From assembly GCA_963788145.1 (NCBI GenBank), contig CAWBFQ010000007.1, positions 1,054,001 to 1,118,000 of the forward strand: 64,000 nucleotides of DNA. The letters are read 5' to 3'. The notes under the pieces were generated by a model that saw only the letters and a program-made list of their open reading frames with translations, made no database searches and was not told where the DNA came from. A program made the translations under genes and the position numbers. Each line of letters opens with the position of its first letter. Positions within the stretch are counted from its first letter, which is position 1. This DNA is from UTCFX2 sp963788145. Lineage in GTDB: Bacteria; Chloroflexota; Anaerolineae; Anaerolineales; UBA4823. Below are positions 53,587-62,663 of this stretch, in pieces.

Positions 53587-54606
53587 TTATGAATTCTCAG
53601 GTGCAAGCAGCACCACATTGCCGATCACCTGACCGCTTTCAAGCATCTCGTTGGCTTTGGCAGCTTCCAGGATGGGGAACTGAGCTGCAATGATGGGCTT
53701 GATCTTGCCATCTTCGAGCAGCTTGAATAGCGTTGCCCAGTCTTCCAAATAGGGTTGTCTATCAAACAGAAAATATGAAGACGTTCCATAGAGTTTGAAG
53801 GATCTCCCATTGGGCAGCAAATTGACCTTGATTAAGGTTGCCAGGATACGAAATAATTCGGGCAGTCCGCCCGGTTCGCCGTAGCTCACCAGACGGCCGC
53901 CGCGTCGCAGCAGCTTTAATCCAGGCTGGATATATTCTAGCCTGGTCATCCCATCTAACACAACGTCAAGTCCATCGGGTTCCGCCCGGTGGATCTCTCT
54001 GGCAAAATCTTGCGTGCGATAATCTATTGGGGTTGCGCCATATTGTTTAAGAATCGGATGTTTATGCTTTGAAGCTAAGGCATACATTTTGAGCTTGGCC
54101 AATTCGCCAAGCTGTAACAACGCAGTCCCGATCCCGCCGCTGGCGCCGATGATCAATACCTTTTCCCCTGCCTTGACCTTTGCCGCGTGGTGGAGCGCCT
54201 GGAAAGCCACAAGATAATTCAGAATCAGGGTCGCCGCTTCTGCCGGGATCAGGTTGGCTGGCACAGGGATCAGTCGATTGCTTTTCCAATATAGATATTC
54301 GCTATATCCCCCGACCACAGTCAACGCGCCAACCCGGTCGCCAACAGCAACCTCAAAGACATCCTTACCGACCGCATCTACAACTCCGATAATAGCATAG
54401 CCCGGCGTAAACGGTACCTTCTGTTCCAGTGGGGTGCCAGTGTAGAGCGCCGCTCCCGTACGGACGGTAATATCGGGTCGGCATACGGCTGCAGCGAGGA
54501 TTTTGATGCGGGCTTCTCTGGCAGGCGGTGAGCGCAATTCATTCTCAATGACCTGCAATACTTCTGGACCGCCTCTTTTGGTGACAAGGATGCTTTTGTA
54601 CTTCAT
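53587..54606 (-). CDS. Zinc-independent quinone oxidoreductase / MDR-family reductase
   Basis: The 339-residue protein belongs to the medium-chain dehydrogenase/reductase family: N-terminal GroES-like fold (ITVRTGAALYTGTPLEQKVP), GVVDAVGKDVFEVAVGDRV near residue 76, and the NADPH-binding IIGASGGIGTALLQLGELAK near 152-171. The zinc-binding cysteine set of alcohol dehydrogenases is absent, so it is a quinone-oxidoreductase-like enzyme using NADPH. The gene overlaps by 4 bp with the small membrane protein gene that precedes it on the minus strand, so they are co-translated and may act together. Confidence 0.85.
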   Translation of the reverse strand: MKYKSILVTKRGGPEVLQVIENELRSPPAREARIKILAAAVCRPDITVRTGAALYTGTPLEQKVPFTPGYAIIGVVDAVGKDVFEVAVGDRVGALTVVGGYSEYLYWKSNRLIPVPANLIPAEAATLILNYLVAFQALHHAAKVKAGEKVLIIGASGGIGTALLQLGELAKLKMYALASKHKHPILKQYGATPIDYRTQDFAREIHRAEPDGLDVVLDGMTRLEYIQPGLKLLRRGGRLVSYGEPGGLPELFRILATLIKVNLLPNGRSFKLYGTSSYFLFDRQPYLEDWATLFKLLEDGKIKPIIAAQFPILEAAKANEMLESGQVIGNVVLLAPENS

Positions 54607-54980
54607 GGACTACTTCTACTAAGCAGATAAATCATCACCACAATTGCAGTTGTGGTTGCAATTGACGAGACCCTGTGAATGATCAGCAGCGTTTTATAAA
54701 CTGGCTTTCCTAAACTCATAAATGCGCCAGTAGCAAATAAGACGAAATATAATATGCCAGTGATCACGACAAGCACAACAAACAGAGCCTCGATATCAAT
54801 AGTATGGATAGCCTTGTAAGCCTGTAATCCTGTGACGATGACTGTGCCAAGCGCAATTAGCTTATGGGCGTTGAATAAGATGCCATTGTACGGTTTTCCG
54901 AGATGGCTTAACCATAAGCCGATGACCAACGTCAACAGGTAAACGAGTCCAGGGGTGATGAATTTGGATGTAATTTCCAT
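54603..54980 (-). CDS. Small membrane protein with four helices
   Basis: The 125-residue protein has four hydrophobic segments: TPGLVYLLTLVIGLWLSHLG, the LIALGTVIVTGLQAY region, LFVVLVVITGILYFVLFATG and IATTTAIVVMIYLL. Histidines at both ends of the second and fourth segments (FNAHKLIALG and LIIHRVSSIAT) are placed as in small haem-binding cytochrome b-type proteins, but this is only a resemblance. It overlaps the quinone oxidoreductase start by 4 bp. A membrane partner feeding electrons to a quinone pool is possible. The family is not identified. Confidence 0.6.
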   Translation of the reverse strand: MEITSKFITPGLVYLLTLVIGLWLSHLGKPYNGILFNAHKLIALGTVIVTGLQAYKAIHTIDIEALFVVLVVITGILYFVLFATGAFMSLGKPVYKTLLIIHRVSSIATTTAIVVMIYLLSRSSP

Positions 54981-55966
54981 TCAAAATAAACCGAGTTGTT
55001 TGACGCCTGGATGGGTGGTAGCGCTGTTTTCCATCAGCCAATCAGGCAATTTACTGTAGTGTTCAGGGAACGGATGTGGGAATGCCGCAGCGCCCTTCTT
55101 GAGCAGCAATCGGTTACCATCGCTCATCATCGCATGATCCAGAACGAAGACCGGGAGCCAGCCTGCTTTGAGCGCTTCGGTCGCGCCAGCCGACGTGCCG
55201 CCTTTTTCGGCGTCGCTGGTTACCACGATGGCATAATCCGCCAGGCAGTAGATCAACCGATTGCGCCCCATCGCCGCTCCGACAGAGAAGCCAGCATTGG
55301 GCGAGTATGGCGTCGCCAGGCAAAGATCGCCGCGGCGGATCGCGTTTCTGAAGCCCGAAACGCGAAATAGACCTTTCCAGGCTATCAGCCAGAATACCTA
55401 CCGCCGAGCCGCGCTCTTCGAAAGCTGCATTCATGCTGAGAGTGTCCACTCCCTTAGCGCCGCCAGAGTACAGCACCAGACCAGACAGCCCACAGGCGTT
55501 TCCGATGAAAGCAGCGCTCTCCTGTCCAGCTTGATCTAAATGACGGGAGCCTACCACAGCAATCCCAGGCTGACCTAACAATGCCGGCTCACCCGTGTAG
55601 AAGATCACGGTTGGGAGCAGATTCCTTCAAGCGTTGGCGATAACGTTGAGGGTAATCGACATCTGAGCGTGTCACGACGCGAATCCCCGCGAAGCCAGGC
55701 GATTGAGTTCGCTGTCCAAATCGCCCGCCCGTTCCATTAAACCGATTAACCTTTCCGTCTCGGCTTCAGAAAGATCAAGCTGTCTCTTGATTTCGGCTGT
55801 GGTTTCACCTAGAAGTCCCTCTGGACTAATGAATTCCGATGCCTGGATTTTACGCGGCCAGCGGATTCCATTCACGCATTGTTAGCGGAGCCAGATCAGA
55901 ATCTTTGGCTAAACCGAGGCGTGAGCAAAGCAACAATGTAACCTGTGAATTGAGAGAAACCGTCAT
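54981..55966 (-). pseudogene. DprA/Smf-like DNA-processing protein, broken by four frame changes
   Basis: From ATG 55966 the frame reads MTVSLNSQVTLLLCSRLGLA and breaks near 55868. It goes on as KIQASEFISPEGLLGE, breaks near 55686 and 55614, then IFYTGEPALLGQPGIAVVGS, a break near 55359, and FRNAIRRGDLCLATPYSPNA with YCLADYAIVVTSDAEKGGT. This is a DprA Rossmann-like fold with the GSR and SGGAKGVD segments, ending at 54981. DprA loads RecA on incoming single-stranded DNA in transformation. Each break is repaired by one base. Four in one gene is the densest cluster in the window. It lies directly downstream of the RecQ-phosphoribosyltransferase unit. Confidence 0.65.
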
Positions 55967-55981
55967 TTAGCCTGACTTTCC

Positions 55982-56515
55982 TTATGCATCAGAATGGATC
56001 GTCCGAGTTAACGTCAAGACGCAAACCCTAGCTGCCCCAGAACGACGCAGAAGACGACAGATTTCTTCCAGGGTGGCGCCAGAATCAAAAAGATCGTCGA
56101 TCACCAACAGGCGCTTGCCCTTGATGGGTGATTTTAGACCGAAGGCCCCGGCTACATTAACCCGTTTTTGGGCCAATGTACGCATCTCTTTCTGCGGGGC
56201 GGTTTGCCTGGACTTGACCAGAACGGGCAGGAAAGGCAAGCCATACTTCTTGGCAAGGGCTTGAGCAAACCTGCTGACCGGATCGTGCTTGCGAGACATC
56301 GATGGCGGCACAGGAGCAACGACATCCACCTGAGCCAACTCCGGGTGCATATCCATCAATGCCGCCGCCTGTTCAACCAGCGCTGGAAGCGTCGAAAGAT
56401 CGTCCTGGTATTTCAGGCGGTAGGCCAACTCTCCTGTCTGGCTGCGGCTCCAATTTGCGCCCGCAAACTGGCTGTGGAAGTCCATTGCCCAGCCCGCATC
56501 CCACGGACCCGGCAA
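55982..56515 (-). CDS. ComF-like phosphoribosyltransferase domain
   Basis: The frame encodes a type I phosphoribosyltransferase: VDVVAPVPPSMSRKHDPVSR, then the PRPP-binding loop RLLVIDDLFDSGATLEEICR near residue 136-155 with the DD pair and SGAT. ComF proteins of this type act in competence and perhaps in nucleotide recycling. It has no good ATG; the frame starts at TTG 56515. Sequence just upstream in this frame (SQPHPRQLPGPWDAGWAMDF) continues naturally from the RecQ frame with one base inserted near 56545. It is therefore probably the C-terminal domain of a RecQ fusion or a translationally coupled gene. DprA-like sequence follows. Confidence 0.72.
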   Translation of the reverse strand: MPGPWDAGWAMDFHSQFAGANWSRSQTGELAYRLKYQDDLSTLPALVEQAAALMDMHPELAQVDVVAPVPPSMSRKHDPVSRFAQALAKKYGLPFLPVLVKSRQTAPQKEMRTLAQKRVNVAGAFGLKSPIKGKRLLVIDDLFDSGATLEEICRLLRRSGAARVCVLTLTRTIHSDA

Positions 56516-59037
56516 TTGACGTGGATGTGGTTGGGAGAGAAAAGATTAATCAGGTCTTCTGGTGTCGGCTGGGTTTTATTTCCGTTTCCATGAATCAAAT
56601 ATCGGTTTTCATCTTGAGCAATCTGATCATTGGATAATAAACGATCCACTTCAATCAATACCTCAGTGCGGCTACGGCCTGCCAGACGATTATAGGATGG
56701 ATGATTGCGAAAATCTTGAACCCTTTCAGAATCTGATCCAACCAACAATTTTGCCACACCGCTACGCGGAAGCTTTCCTGGTAATGCACGAACGCAGTCA
56801 ATAATCGCAGACTCCATTTCATCTGCCTGGCTCTTGCTGCCGATGAACGGCTCCTTCCTTTTGGGCGGAGTAATACCTTCAGCCGTCAGGACTTGTCCCA
56901 GTTTCCAGCCTTCGACAACGCAGCGAATTACATCATACGTTATCTCATCCGGCAATAAGAGTTTTATTGGGAACAGGCGATCCAGCGATTCTACCTGGCG
57001 AATGGCAGCTTCAATCTGCTTTCGCTCATCTTCTGGTACAACCATATCAACCTTGATCCGACCCGCTGTGATCAATTTCGCGGCGTGACTGTAGATTGTG
57101 TTTGGAGATAATCCACGTCGGGCGGCAATTTGCTCTACACTCAGACCTTCAGCCAAAAGTTGTTCGGTATATTCCAAAGTCCCGCCAGCCTGGCGCTCGG
57201 CTTTTTTACGTTCAACTGCCTGGTTGTCAATCTGGCGCGGCAACTTCAAAGGAATCGCTGTCTTGTTACGAATGGCTGCCTCGCCCTGGGGCGTCAAAGA
57301 CAGAACCGGATATTCACCGCCAATCACTTTGAGATATCTCATCTCAATTAATTGGTCGATCATTCCGGCAAGATCGGACAATGAGAAGACCGCCAGCCGG
57401 CCATAGTAGGTGTTTTTGTCATAGCCGAATTGGGTCACACCTTTTGCTTTTGAGCCTTTGAGGATCCGGGTAATTTTTTGGCTTCCCACGCTGTTCGGCG
57501 CGCGACGAACGGTGTCTAATACGATCAAGGCTGTTCGCTCTGATTGCGTCAACTCCCCGGTGGGATGTACAGCAGACCGAGCTTGCTGGCGCGCCTGGCA
57601 ATTATCGCAGCACACTTCTGCCTCGGCTGGTCCCGGGTCGCCAAAGTGATCGAGGATGATACGGCGGCGACAGGTATTGCTCTCAGCATACACGCTGATG
57701 CGTTCCAGTTGTGTTCTGCGGTGCGCTTGATGCATCTTTAACCGCTCGGTTATCGTCTGGGTTTCAAATTTGATCCAGTCGCGGCGTTTCACCCGCATCT
57801 GTAGTCCGATATCACCCAGGTGTTCCAGCATGCCGGCGCGTTCCAATTCAGCCAGCCCCACCCGTACTTTGACTTCGTGTAAACCTGTCAGGTAAGAAAG
57901 ATTTTCAACGGTGATCGTTGTCTGTTGCTCATTGGCTGGGTGTATCGCTTCGAAAAGCAGGCGCAGGTCTGCGATTGTGATGACGCTACTTTCGATGAAC
58001 CATTCCTGCAAGGCGCGGTCTTCTGGTGAATATAAAAGCACTGCCCGGGCAGGCAGTTCATCCCTGCCGGCGCGCCCGGCTTCTTGATAATAAGCCTCCA
58101 GCGATCCGGGCAGCGCATAGTGGATCACCTGGCGCACATCGGATCGGTCTATCCCCATGCCAAAAGCATTCGTCGCCACGACGATTGACAAATCGCCTGC
58201 CATGAAAGCATTTTGGATGCGCGTGCGTTCTTCCATCGGCAACCCGGCATGATAGTGCTGAGCGTGGATCCCATTCACAGTGCGGACAAACTCGCCCACG
58301 TCTTCTGCATCCCGGCGAGTTCCAGTATAGATGATAGTGGCGCCGTCTCCCCGGTTGGACAGCAACTCTTGGAGCGTCTTCAACCGGGCTGCCTGATCCG
58401 AGATATATCGCACTTCCAAAGCCAGATTCGGACGGTTAAATCCGGTCACCACACGCTGAATTTGCGAAAGGCCTAAAAGGCGGGTGAGATCATCCTGGAC
58501 CTTTGGGGTGGCGGTGGCAGTCAGAGCCACGGTCAAGGGATTGCCTGAGGCCGCCCGAAATTTGGCAATGTGCAGGTAATCGGGTCGGAAGTCATGTCCC
58601 CATTCCGAAATGCAGTGCGCTTCGTCCACTGCGAGCAAGCTTATAATCTGGCATTTTATAGCATCCAGGAATTGGGCGCTGCGGAGGCGTTCAGGGGCAA
58701 TGTAGATAAGCCGGTATTTTCCAGCGACAAAATCGTTTAACCGCCGGTTTTGTTCACTGTGGGAAAGCGAGCTGTTAATAAAAGTGGCTGATATGCCCCG
58801 TCGCTCCAGATTATCCACCTGATCTTTCATCAGAGCAATCAGCGGTGAGATTACCAGCGTTTTTCCTGGCAAATGCAAAGCTGCCAGTTGAAAGATCAGC
58901 GATTTTCCCGATCCAGTGGGCATTACCACCAGGGTATGCTGTCCGTGCAGCAAACTCTGAATGGCTTCCGCCTGGCCGGAGCGAAAGTTTTCGAACCCGA
59001 AATATTGTTGCAGGCTGGAAACAAGGTCAGGAGTCAT
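56413..59037 (-). CDS. recQ: ATP-dependent DNA helicase RecQ family
   Basis: The 874-residue frame has the helicase core: Walker A MPTGSGKSLIFQLAALHLPG near residue 38, DEAH in LAVDEAHCISEWGHDFRPDY near 134, motif III TALTATATPK and motif VI QEAGRAGRDE. The RecQ zinc-binding cysteines (TCRRRIILDHFGDPGPAEAE, then VCCDNC) and winged helix follow. An HTH_40-type segment, LSVEQIAARRGLSPNTIYSH, lies near 660. RecQ unwinds forked DNA in recombination and repair. The last 35 residues in this frame are low-quality and overlap the phosphoribosyltransferase frame by about 100 bp. A one-base deletion near 56545 probably fused them originally. A TATAAT at 59076-59081 on the minus strand may be the promoter. 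Confidence 0.88.
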   Translation of the reverse strand: MTPDLVSSLQQYFGFENFRSGQAEAIQSLLHGQHTLVVMPTGSGKSLIFQLAALHLPGKTLVISPLIALMKDQVDNLERRGISATFINSSLSHSEQNRRLNDFVAGKYRLIYIAPERLRSAQFLDAIKCQIISLLAVDEAHCISEWGHDFRPDYLHIAKFRAASGNPLTVALTATATPKVQDDLTRLLGLSQIQRVVTGFNRPNLALEVRYISDQAARLKTLQELLSNRGDGATIIYTGTRRDAEDVGEFVRTVNGIHAQHYHAGLPMEERTRIQNAFMAGDLSIVVATNAFGMGIDRSDVRQVIHYALPGSLEAYYQEAGRAGRDELPARAVLLYSPEDRALQEWFIESSVITIADLRLLFEAIHPANEQQTTITVENLSYLTGLHEVKVRVGLAELERAGMLEHLGDIGLQMRVKRRDWIKFETQTITERLKMHQAHRRTQLERISVYAESNTCRRRIILDHFGDPGPAEAEVCCDNCQARQQARSAVHPTGELTQSERTALIVLDTVRRAPNSVGSQKITRILKGSKAKGVTQFGYDKNTYYGRLAVFSLSDLAGMIDQLIEMRYLKVIGGEYPVLSLTPQGEAAIRNKTAIPLKLPRQIDNQAVERKKAERQAGGTLEYTEQLLAEGLSVEQIAARRGLSPNTIYSHAAKLITAGRIKVDMVVPEDERKQIEAAIRQVESLDRLFPIKLLLPDEITYDVIRCVVEGWKLGQVLTAEGITPPKRKEPFIGSKSQADEMESAIIDCVRALPGKLPRSGVAKLLVGSDSERVQDFRNHPSYNRLAGRSRTEVLIEVDRLLSNDQIAQDENRYLIHGNGNKTQPTPEDLINLFSPNHIHVNCRVRGMRAGQWTSTASLRAQIGAAARQESWPTA

Positions 59038-59151
59038 CTCATGTATCCATCACCCCGAACATCAGTATTGGCTCAATTATAGCGCGCAATTACTGAGATG
59101 CGAATGACTGCCGGTCGATATGGATTTTTTTCGGTGCGCTTTCGGTTGGCT

Positions 59152-59376
59152 TTAATGGCGACGGTCGTGGTCATGAACTATGGAGAGGTCTCCGCCTAAT
59201 TTCTCCAACGCGGCTTCCAGAGTTTGATTGACCAATGCCATCTGCGCAGATGCGTCGTGCAGGTTAACCGCCGCCTCGCCTGCCACAGCTATGTAATCCA
59301 AGAACTCGTGAGCGTGTTCCTGATTGTGCTCACTCTAATGGGGAATCAGCGCCTTCAGTTTCTCGGTTTCGTTCAT
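59152..59376 (-). pseudogene. Small helical protein with internal amber stop
   Basis: From ATG 59376, MNETEKLKALIPH is followed by TAG (59335-59337) and then, in the same frame, SEHNQEHAHEFLDYIAVAGE and 40 more residues to TAA at 59152. Similar short helical proteins in other bacteria have Trp in the sequence PHWxEHNxEHA, so TGG to TAG is the simplest explanation. The 75-codon product would be amphipathic, His- and Glu-rich and could bind metal. The gene lies between recQ and the DUF89 gene on the same strand. Pyrrolysine at the amber is possible but not supported by any neighbouring pyl gene. Confidence 0.5.
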
Positions 59377-59421
59377 TGTTTTCGATTCCTTTCCGAGGGA
59401 TGAGCAGAACTCGATGTTTGA

Positions 59422-60297
59422 TTAGATCAATTTCTCCTTTTCTACTGGGCAAGTGTATGTCAGAACCTGCGTCCCTAGAGGCTGCCCGACGTGGGCAGCG
59501 ATCACCGCACATTTTACTTTGAATAGAAAGAAGATCGCTGTTGGATTGTTACTGAGGCTCTCAAAATTACCCTGCCCCTTCGCAAGAATCAGATCGGCTT
59601 CGGCGAAGGAACGGCGAAAATCTGGACCGCAATCTTCAAGCAGGGTCCCCGGTGCATCCGAACCATTATCGATAATGGTCACAATTTCATCCAACCCCAC
59701 AGCCTGGGCATCGGCCAGCGTGGCATCATTGATCACCGGCGCCCCGCGTACGACCAGCGTGACACGTTCCGGACCAAGCTGCTCAATTAAGAGCCGGTCG
59801 AAGGCGATCTCGCCGGCATTGTCGGCTAGATAAAGGATCGATTGCGCTTCAGTGACTGCCTGCCGAAATCGATCCTTTTCACCAAGGAACGGTTCCGCCA
59901 GGGCATGCTGGATGGCCTGACGTACATCTGACTCGCTCAAGTTCCCATTGATGCCCATGTCGATCACGTTCCCTGCGATCGCCAACCGGGTAGCCATCGA
60001 CAATGGATCCTCTGCTGCCGCGACCTCAGCGCGCAAATCGGGTAGCAACTCTAAGGCAATCCGGTTCAAGCGCTCCTTTGCCTGCCGATAAGGGTCGTCC
60101 ACGCCGACCAACTGACGCAGGCGGCGGTGAATATGCTGCGCCATCAGCGGAGGCGATTGAGACAGGTCCATCTCCCCGGCCAGGTGAAGCACATCCCGCA
60201 TGAGCTGCTCGTGGACAGCCGGGTCCGGGGATGCCATCCGGCTTGCTTCCAGAGCCTGGCGTAAGATGCAAGGGATACAATCCAATGAAGTCTGCAT
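59422..60297 (-). CDS. DUF89 / ARMT1-like damage-control phosphatase family
   Basis: The 291-residue protein begins MQTSLDCIPCILRQALEASR, with the CxxC typical of the bacterial and archaeal DUF89 branch. It has the metal-site segments LAIAGNVIDMGIN near residue 108, YLADNAGEIAFDRLLIEQLG near 160, VVRGAPVINDATLADA and DLILAKGQGNFESLSN near 244. DUF89 proteins are metal-dependent phosphatases acting on damaged or unwanted phosphometabolites such as phosphosugars. The cysteines may bind a second metal. It precedes the amber-bearing small gene, and their neighbour TrmO is on the same strand but separate. Confidence 0.82.
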   Translation of the reverse strand: MQTSLDCIPCILRQALEASRMASPDPAVHEQLMRDVLHLAGEMDLSQSPPLMAQHIHRRLRQLVGVDDPYRQAKERLNRIALELLPDLRAEVAAAEDPLSMATRLAIAGNVIDMGINGNLSESDVRQAIQHALAEPFLGEKDRFRQAVTEAQSILYLADNAGEIAFDRLLIEQLGPERVTLVVRGAPVINDATLADAQAVGLDEIVTIIDNGSDAPGTLLEDCGPDFRRSFAEADLILAKGQGNFESLSNNPTAIFFLFKVKCAVIAAHVGQPLGTQVLTYTCPVEKEKLI

Positions 60298-60465
60298 AAT
60301 GCCTTACACTTCGGATAACCGAATGTTCTGTTTGATAAAGACTATACCTATCAGATTGCATATCGTCAGGTTAGTTTTTTTCATCGTTCTCTGCTTTCTA
60401 TCTATCGAACCCCAATTAACTGGTAAGGTCGCGTTTCTAGCCTTGCTTTGGTCATGATTGTGTTC

Positions 60466-61026
60466 TTATCTACAAGCCTGTTTAATGTCAAGCACCGGTG
60501 CGCCATTGATCGCGTCCAGGCCGAGGACGGTCAGGACATTCCCCTCGATGGCCGACAACTTAACGAAGGTGACCCCTATAGGGTTTGGGCGATTGGGACT
60601 GCGCAAGGCTAAGACGCCACGCTGTGGGCGGCTGTGTTCGCCGCGCGGATATTGGAGTGAATTATAGCCTTCGGAGCGATGGAAAACAAAGACGACCATC
60701 AACTCCATACCTGGCTCAAATCCGGTCAGACTTTCCAAAAGATCGGGAGCAAGGACGATACGCGCGGGGGAAGCTCTCAGCAGGTCTAGTTTAGCCGCGT
60801 CAGGGAATTCATTCTCCACATAGCCGATCGCCCTAAAGCGAAAAATCTCCGACTTCTGGTTTTCAACTGATTCGCCGCTCTTTTCTAATTCAATGCTCAA
60901 TTCTTCTTCCAGCGTATCCAATTGCTCCATCATCGCTGGTGGGACGGAGTGCGCCGGCCAGCGCTTCTTGAGGTCTGCGATTTGTTCATTGATCTCTGTG
61001 ATTCTGTCTTTGCTCATTGTCTCCAC
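60466..61026 (-). CDS. tRNA (N6-threonylcarbamoyladenosine)-methyltransferase TrmO-like
   Basis: The 186-residue protein (or 183 from ATG 61017) has an N-terminal coiled segment of about 50 residues. The TrmO/UPF0066 beta-barrel domain follows: FRFRAIGYVENEFPDAAKLD, MELMVVFVFHRSEGYNSLQY, SRPQRGVLALRSPNRPNPIG and GLDAINGAPVLDIK. TrmO methylates t6A37 in tRNA with SAM, but shorter family members act on other substrates. The RSPNRPNPIG loop that binds SAM is intact. The coiled extension is not in E. coli TrmO. Confidence 0.82.
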   Translation of the reverse strand: METMSKDRITEINEQIADLKKRWPAHSVPPAMMEQLDTLEEELSIELEKSGESVENQKSEIFRFRAIGYVENEFPDAAKLDLLRASPARIVLAPDLLESLTGFEPGMELMVVFVFHRSEGYNSLQYPRGEHSRPQRGVLALRSPNRPNPIGVTFVKLSAIEGNVLTVLGLDAINGAPVLDIKQACR

Positions 61027-61152
61027 TTTTAAGGCAGCTTACGCTCAGCCTTTTCTCCAAGATTCCTCCGGTAGGCCTCCTCCCCATTTCAGAGATAGGA
61101 TGCGCCGGCTTAATCGTAAATCTCCAATTCGATGACTGTTCGTTTCTTTTTA

Positions 61153-62121
61153 TCAGGATTCGTGGCTGGTTAGAGACGCCGGAAAATGTGCTGGCGAGGC
61201 GCTCCAAAAACGGACCCCATAACGTTCCACAACTTGCGCTTTACCGCTCGTCTCTAATTCAGCCAGCGTAGCAGTCACTTCTCCGGGTGACCAGTGTTGA
61301 AGAGTCTCTATCAATTCGTCGTCTTGCATAGGGTGGCGAGTGATGATCTTAATTACCGCGTCCACCAACAATTCGGTCTCATCGAGGACGAATGACCCAT
61401 CGGCAGGGTGGATAATCCTGGCAATATTGCCCAGAATGGCCTGGGCTCGTAACAGCCCTTCCTCGTCGGATGGCTGAACCCACGTCTCGACCGGAGGGCG
61501 GGCTGGTTGGAGGATGTGGACCTCGTCCGGTCGGATTTCTTTCAGCTTTGTAGCAATTTTGCCAAGTGCAGCCTCAGTATCATTCAACCCTCGCACCAGC
61601 ATGACCTCCACCCACAATTTCCCCCTAAATTCTTTTCGGAACGCAACCAGTCCATCGATCAGACGTATAAAACTGACCTCTGGGTGAGGGCGATTGATCT
61701 TGCGATAGAGCCTGGCGTTCCCTGCATCAAGGGATGGCAGTACTGCATCTGCCTGGGATAATTCAAGGCGCATTTGTGGCAGATACAACAGAGAACCATT
61801 TGTAATGACTGCGACTGGCAAATCAGTTAGCGCCTTCACCTTTCGGATCAGCCAGCCGATGCTGGCATGCAGTGTGGTTTCTCCTGAGCCGATTAGAGTA
61901 ACCCAGTCGATTTCACCCGGTTCATGAGATGCCAGAGCTTGTTCCACTTCAATAATAATATCTTCGCGCGGGAAATACTCGCGCCGTACATTCGTCATTG
62001 GAATACTACGGCCTAATTGGCAGTAGACGCAATTCCAATTACAGGTTTTCAGTGGAACAGGGTCAATTCCTAAAGATTGTCCTAAACGGCGTGAAGGGAC
62101 CGGGCCGAAAACGTATTTCAT
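61153..62121 (-). CDS. Radical SAM protein
   Basis: The 322-residue enzyme has the FGPVPSRRLGQSLGIDPVPL start of a specific radical SAM family, then the cluster-binding CNWNCVYCQLG (CxxxCxxC) near residues 27-37. VTLIGSGETTLHASIGWLIR near 94 is the GGE-like SAM site, and VILPSLDAG-type segments follow. A C-terminal winged-helix-like part (MQDDELIETLQHWSPGEVTA) is present. Members have been annotated as wybutosine-type or unknown oxidoreductases. It is adjacent to the CGGC protein (8 bp) and a ferredoxin gene that could supply electrons. Confidence 0.85.
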   Translation of the reverse strand: MKYVFGPVPSRRLGQSLGIDPVPLKTCNWNCVYCQLGRSIPMTNVRREYFPREDIIIEVEQALASHEPGEIDWVTLIGSGETTLHASIGWLIRKVKALTDLPVAVITNGSLLYLPQMRLELSQADAVLPSLDAGNARLYRKINRPHPEVSFIRLIDGLVAFRKEFRGKLWVEVMLVRGLNDTEAALGKIATKLKEIRPDEVHILQPARPPVETWVQPSDEEGLLRAQAILGNIARIIHPADGSFVLDETELLVDAVIKIITRHPMQDDELIETLQHWSPGEVTATLAELETSGKAQVVERYGVRFWSASPAHFPASLTSHES

Positions 62122-62129
62122 TTCTGCAC

Positions 62130-62576
62130 TCAGTTATAAGCCAGACGAGTTGCCTCGTCTGCCATCGTTGGCGCTAAAAGCGGCGGCCATTCGGCGCTTT
62201 CCCATGTACCCAGACTTGTGTGTAATTCTAGGTACTTTGTTGGGATAGGATGCGTGCCTACAACGACCTTGACACCGTAGCGTTTCTCAAGGAAATTTTT
62301 AAAGGTATGGATATATGGGCAGGGAGGATAGCCGACCAGGAACCCGGTAGCCAGGTGGATCACCTGCGCCCCATTCTTCACCATCTCTTCTCCCGTATAT
62401 TCAACATTGCCACCTGGGCACCCGTCGCAAGTGGTGTAGCCCACCAGTTCAACTTCAGAATCGGCGTATTGGGCGAACGCGCCTTCCCGGTTTCTCATCG
62501 CCCGCAGGCATTTCCCACCGGCGCAGGTTCGATAACGGTCACAGATAATTACTCCGATTTTTATTTTGGCGCTCAT
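62130..62576 (-). CDS. CGGC-domain metal-binding protein
   Basis: The 148-residue protein has the family signature cysteines in CDRYRTCAGGKCLRAMRNRE (residues 12-31), with further cysteines in YTTCDGCPGGNV near 48 and VGYPPCPYIHTFKNFL near 82. CGGC-domain proteins are presumed to bind metal or an iron-sulfur cluster. They occur in anaerobes near radical SAM and ferredoxin genes. GGAGAAAAA precedes the start. It is probably co-transcribed with the radical SAM gene. Confidence 0.85.
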   Translation of the reverse strand: MSAKIKIGVIICDRYRTCAGGKCLRAMRNREGAFAQYADSEVELVGYTTCDGCPGGNVEYTGEEMVKNGAQVIHLATGFLVGYPPCPYIHTFKNFLEKRYGVKVVVGTHPIPTKYLELHTSLGTWESAEWPPLLAPTMADEATRLAYN

Positions 62577-62663
62577 TTTTTCTCCTTTGGTAGGCTGAAT
62601 ACGGGTACTTGCTGATGATTTTTCAGGCGCAAAGGTGTGTTTTGTGATCTTCTTTTGTCAAAA

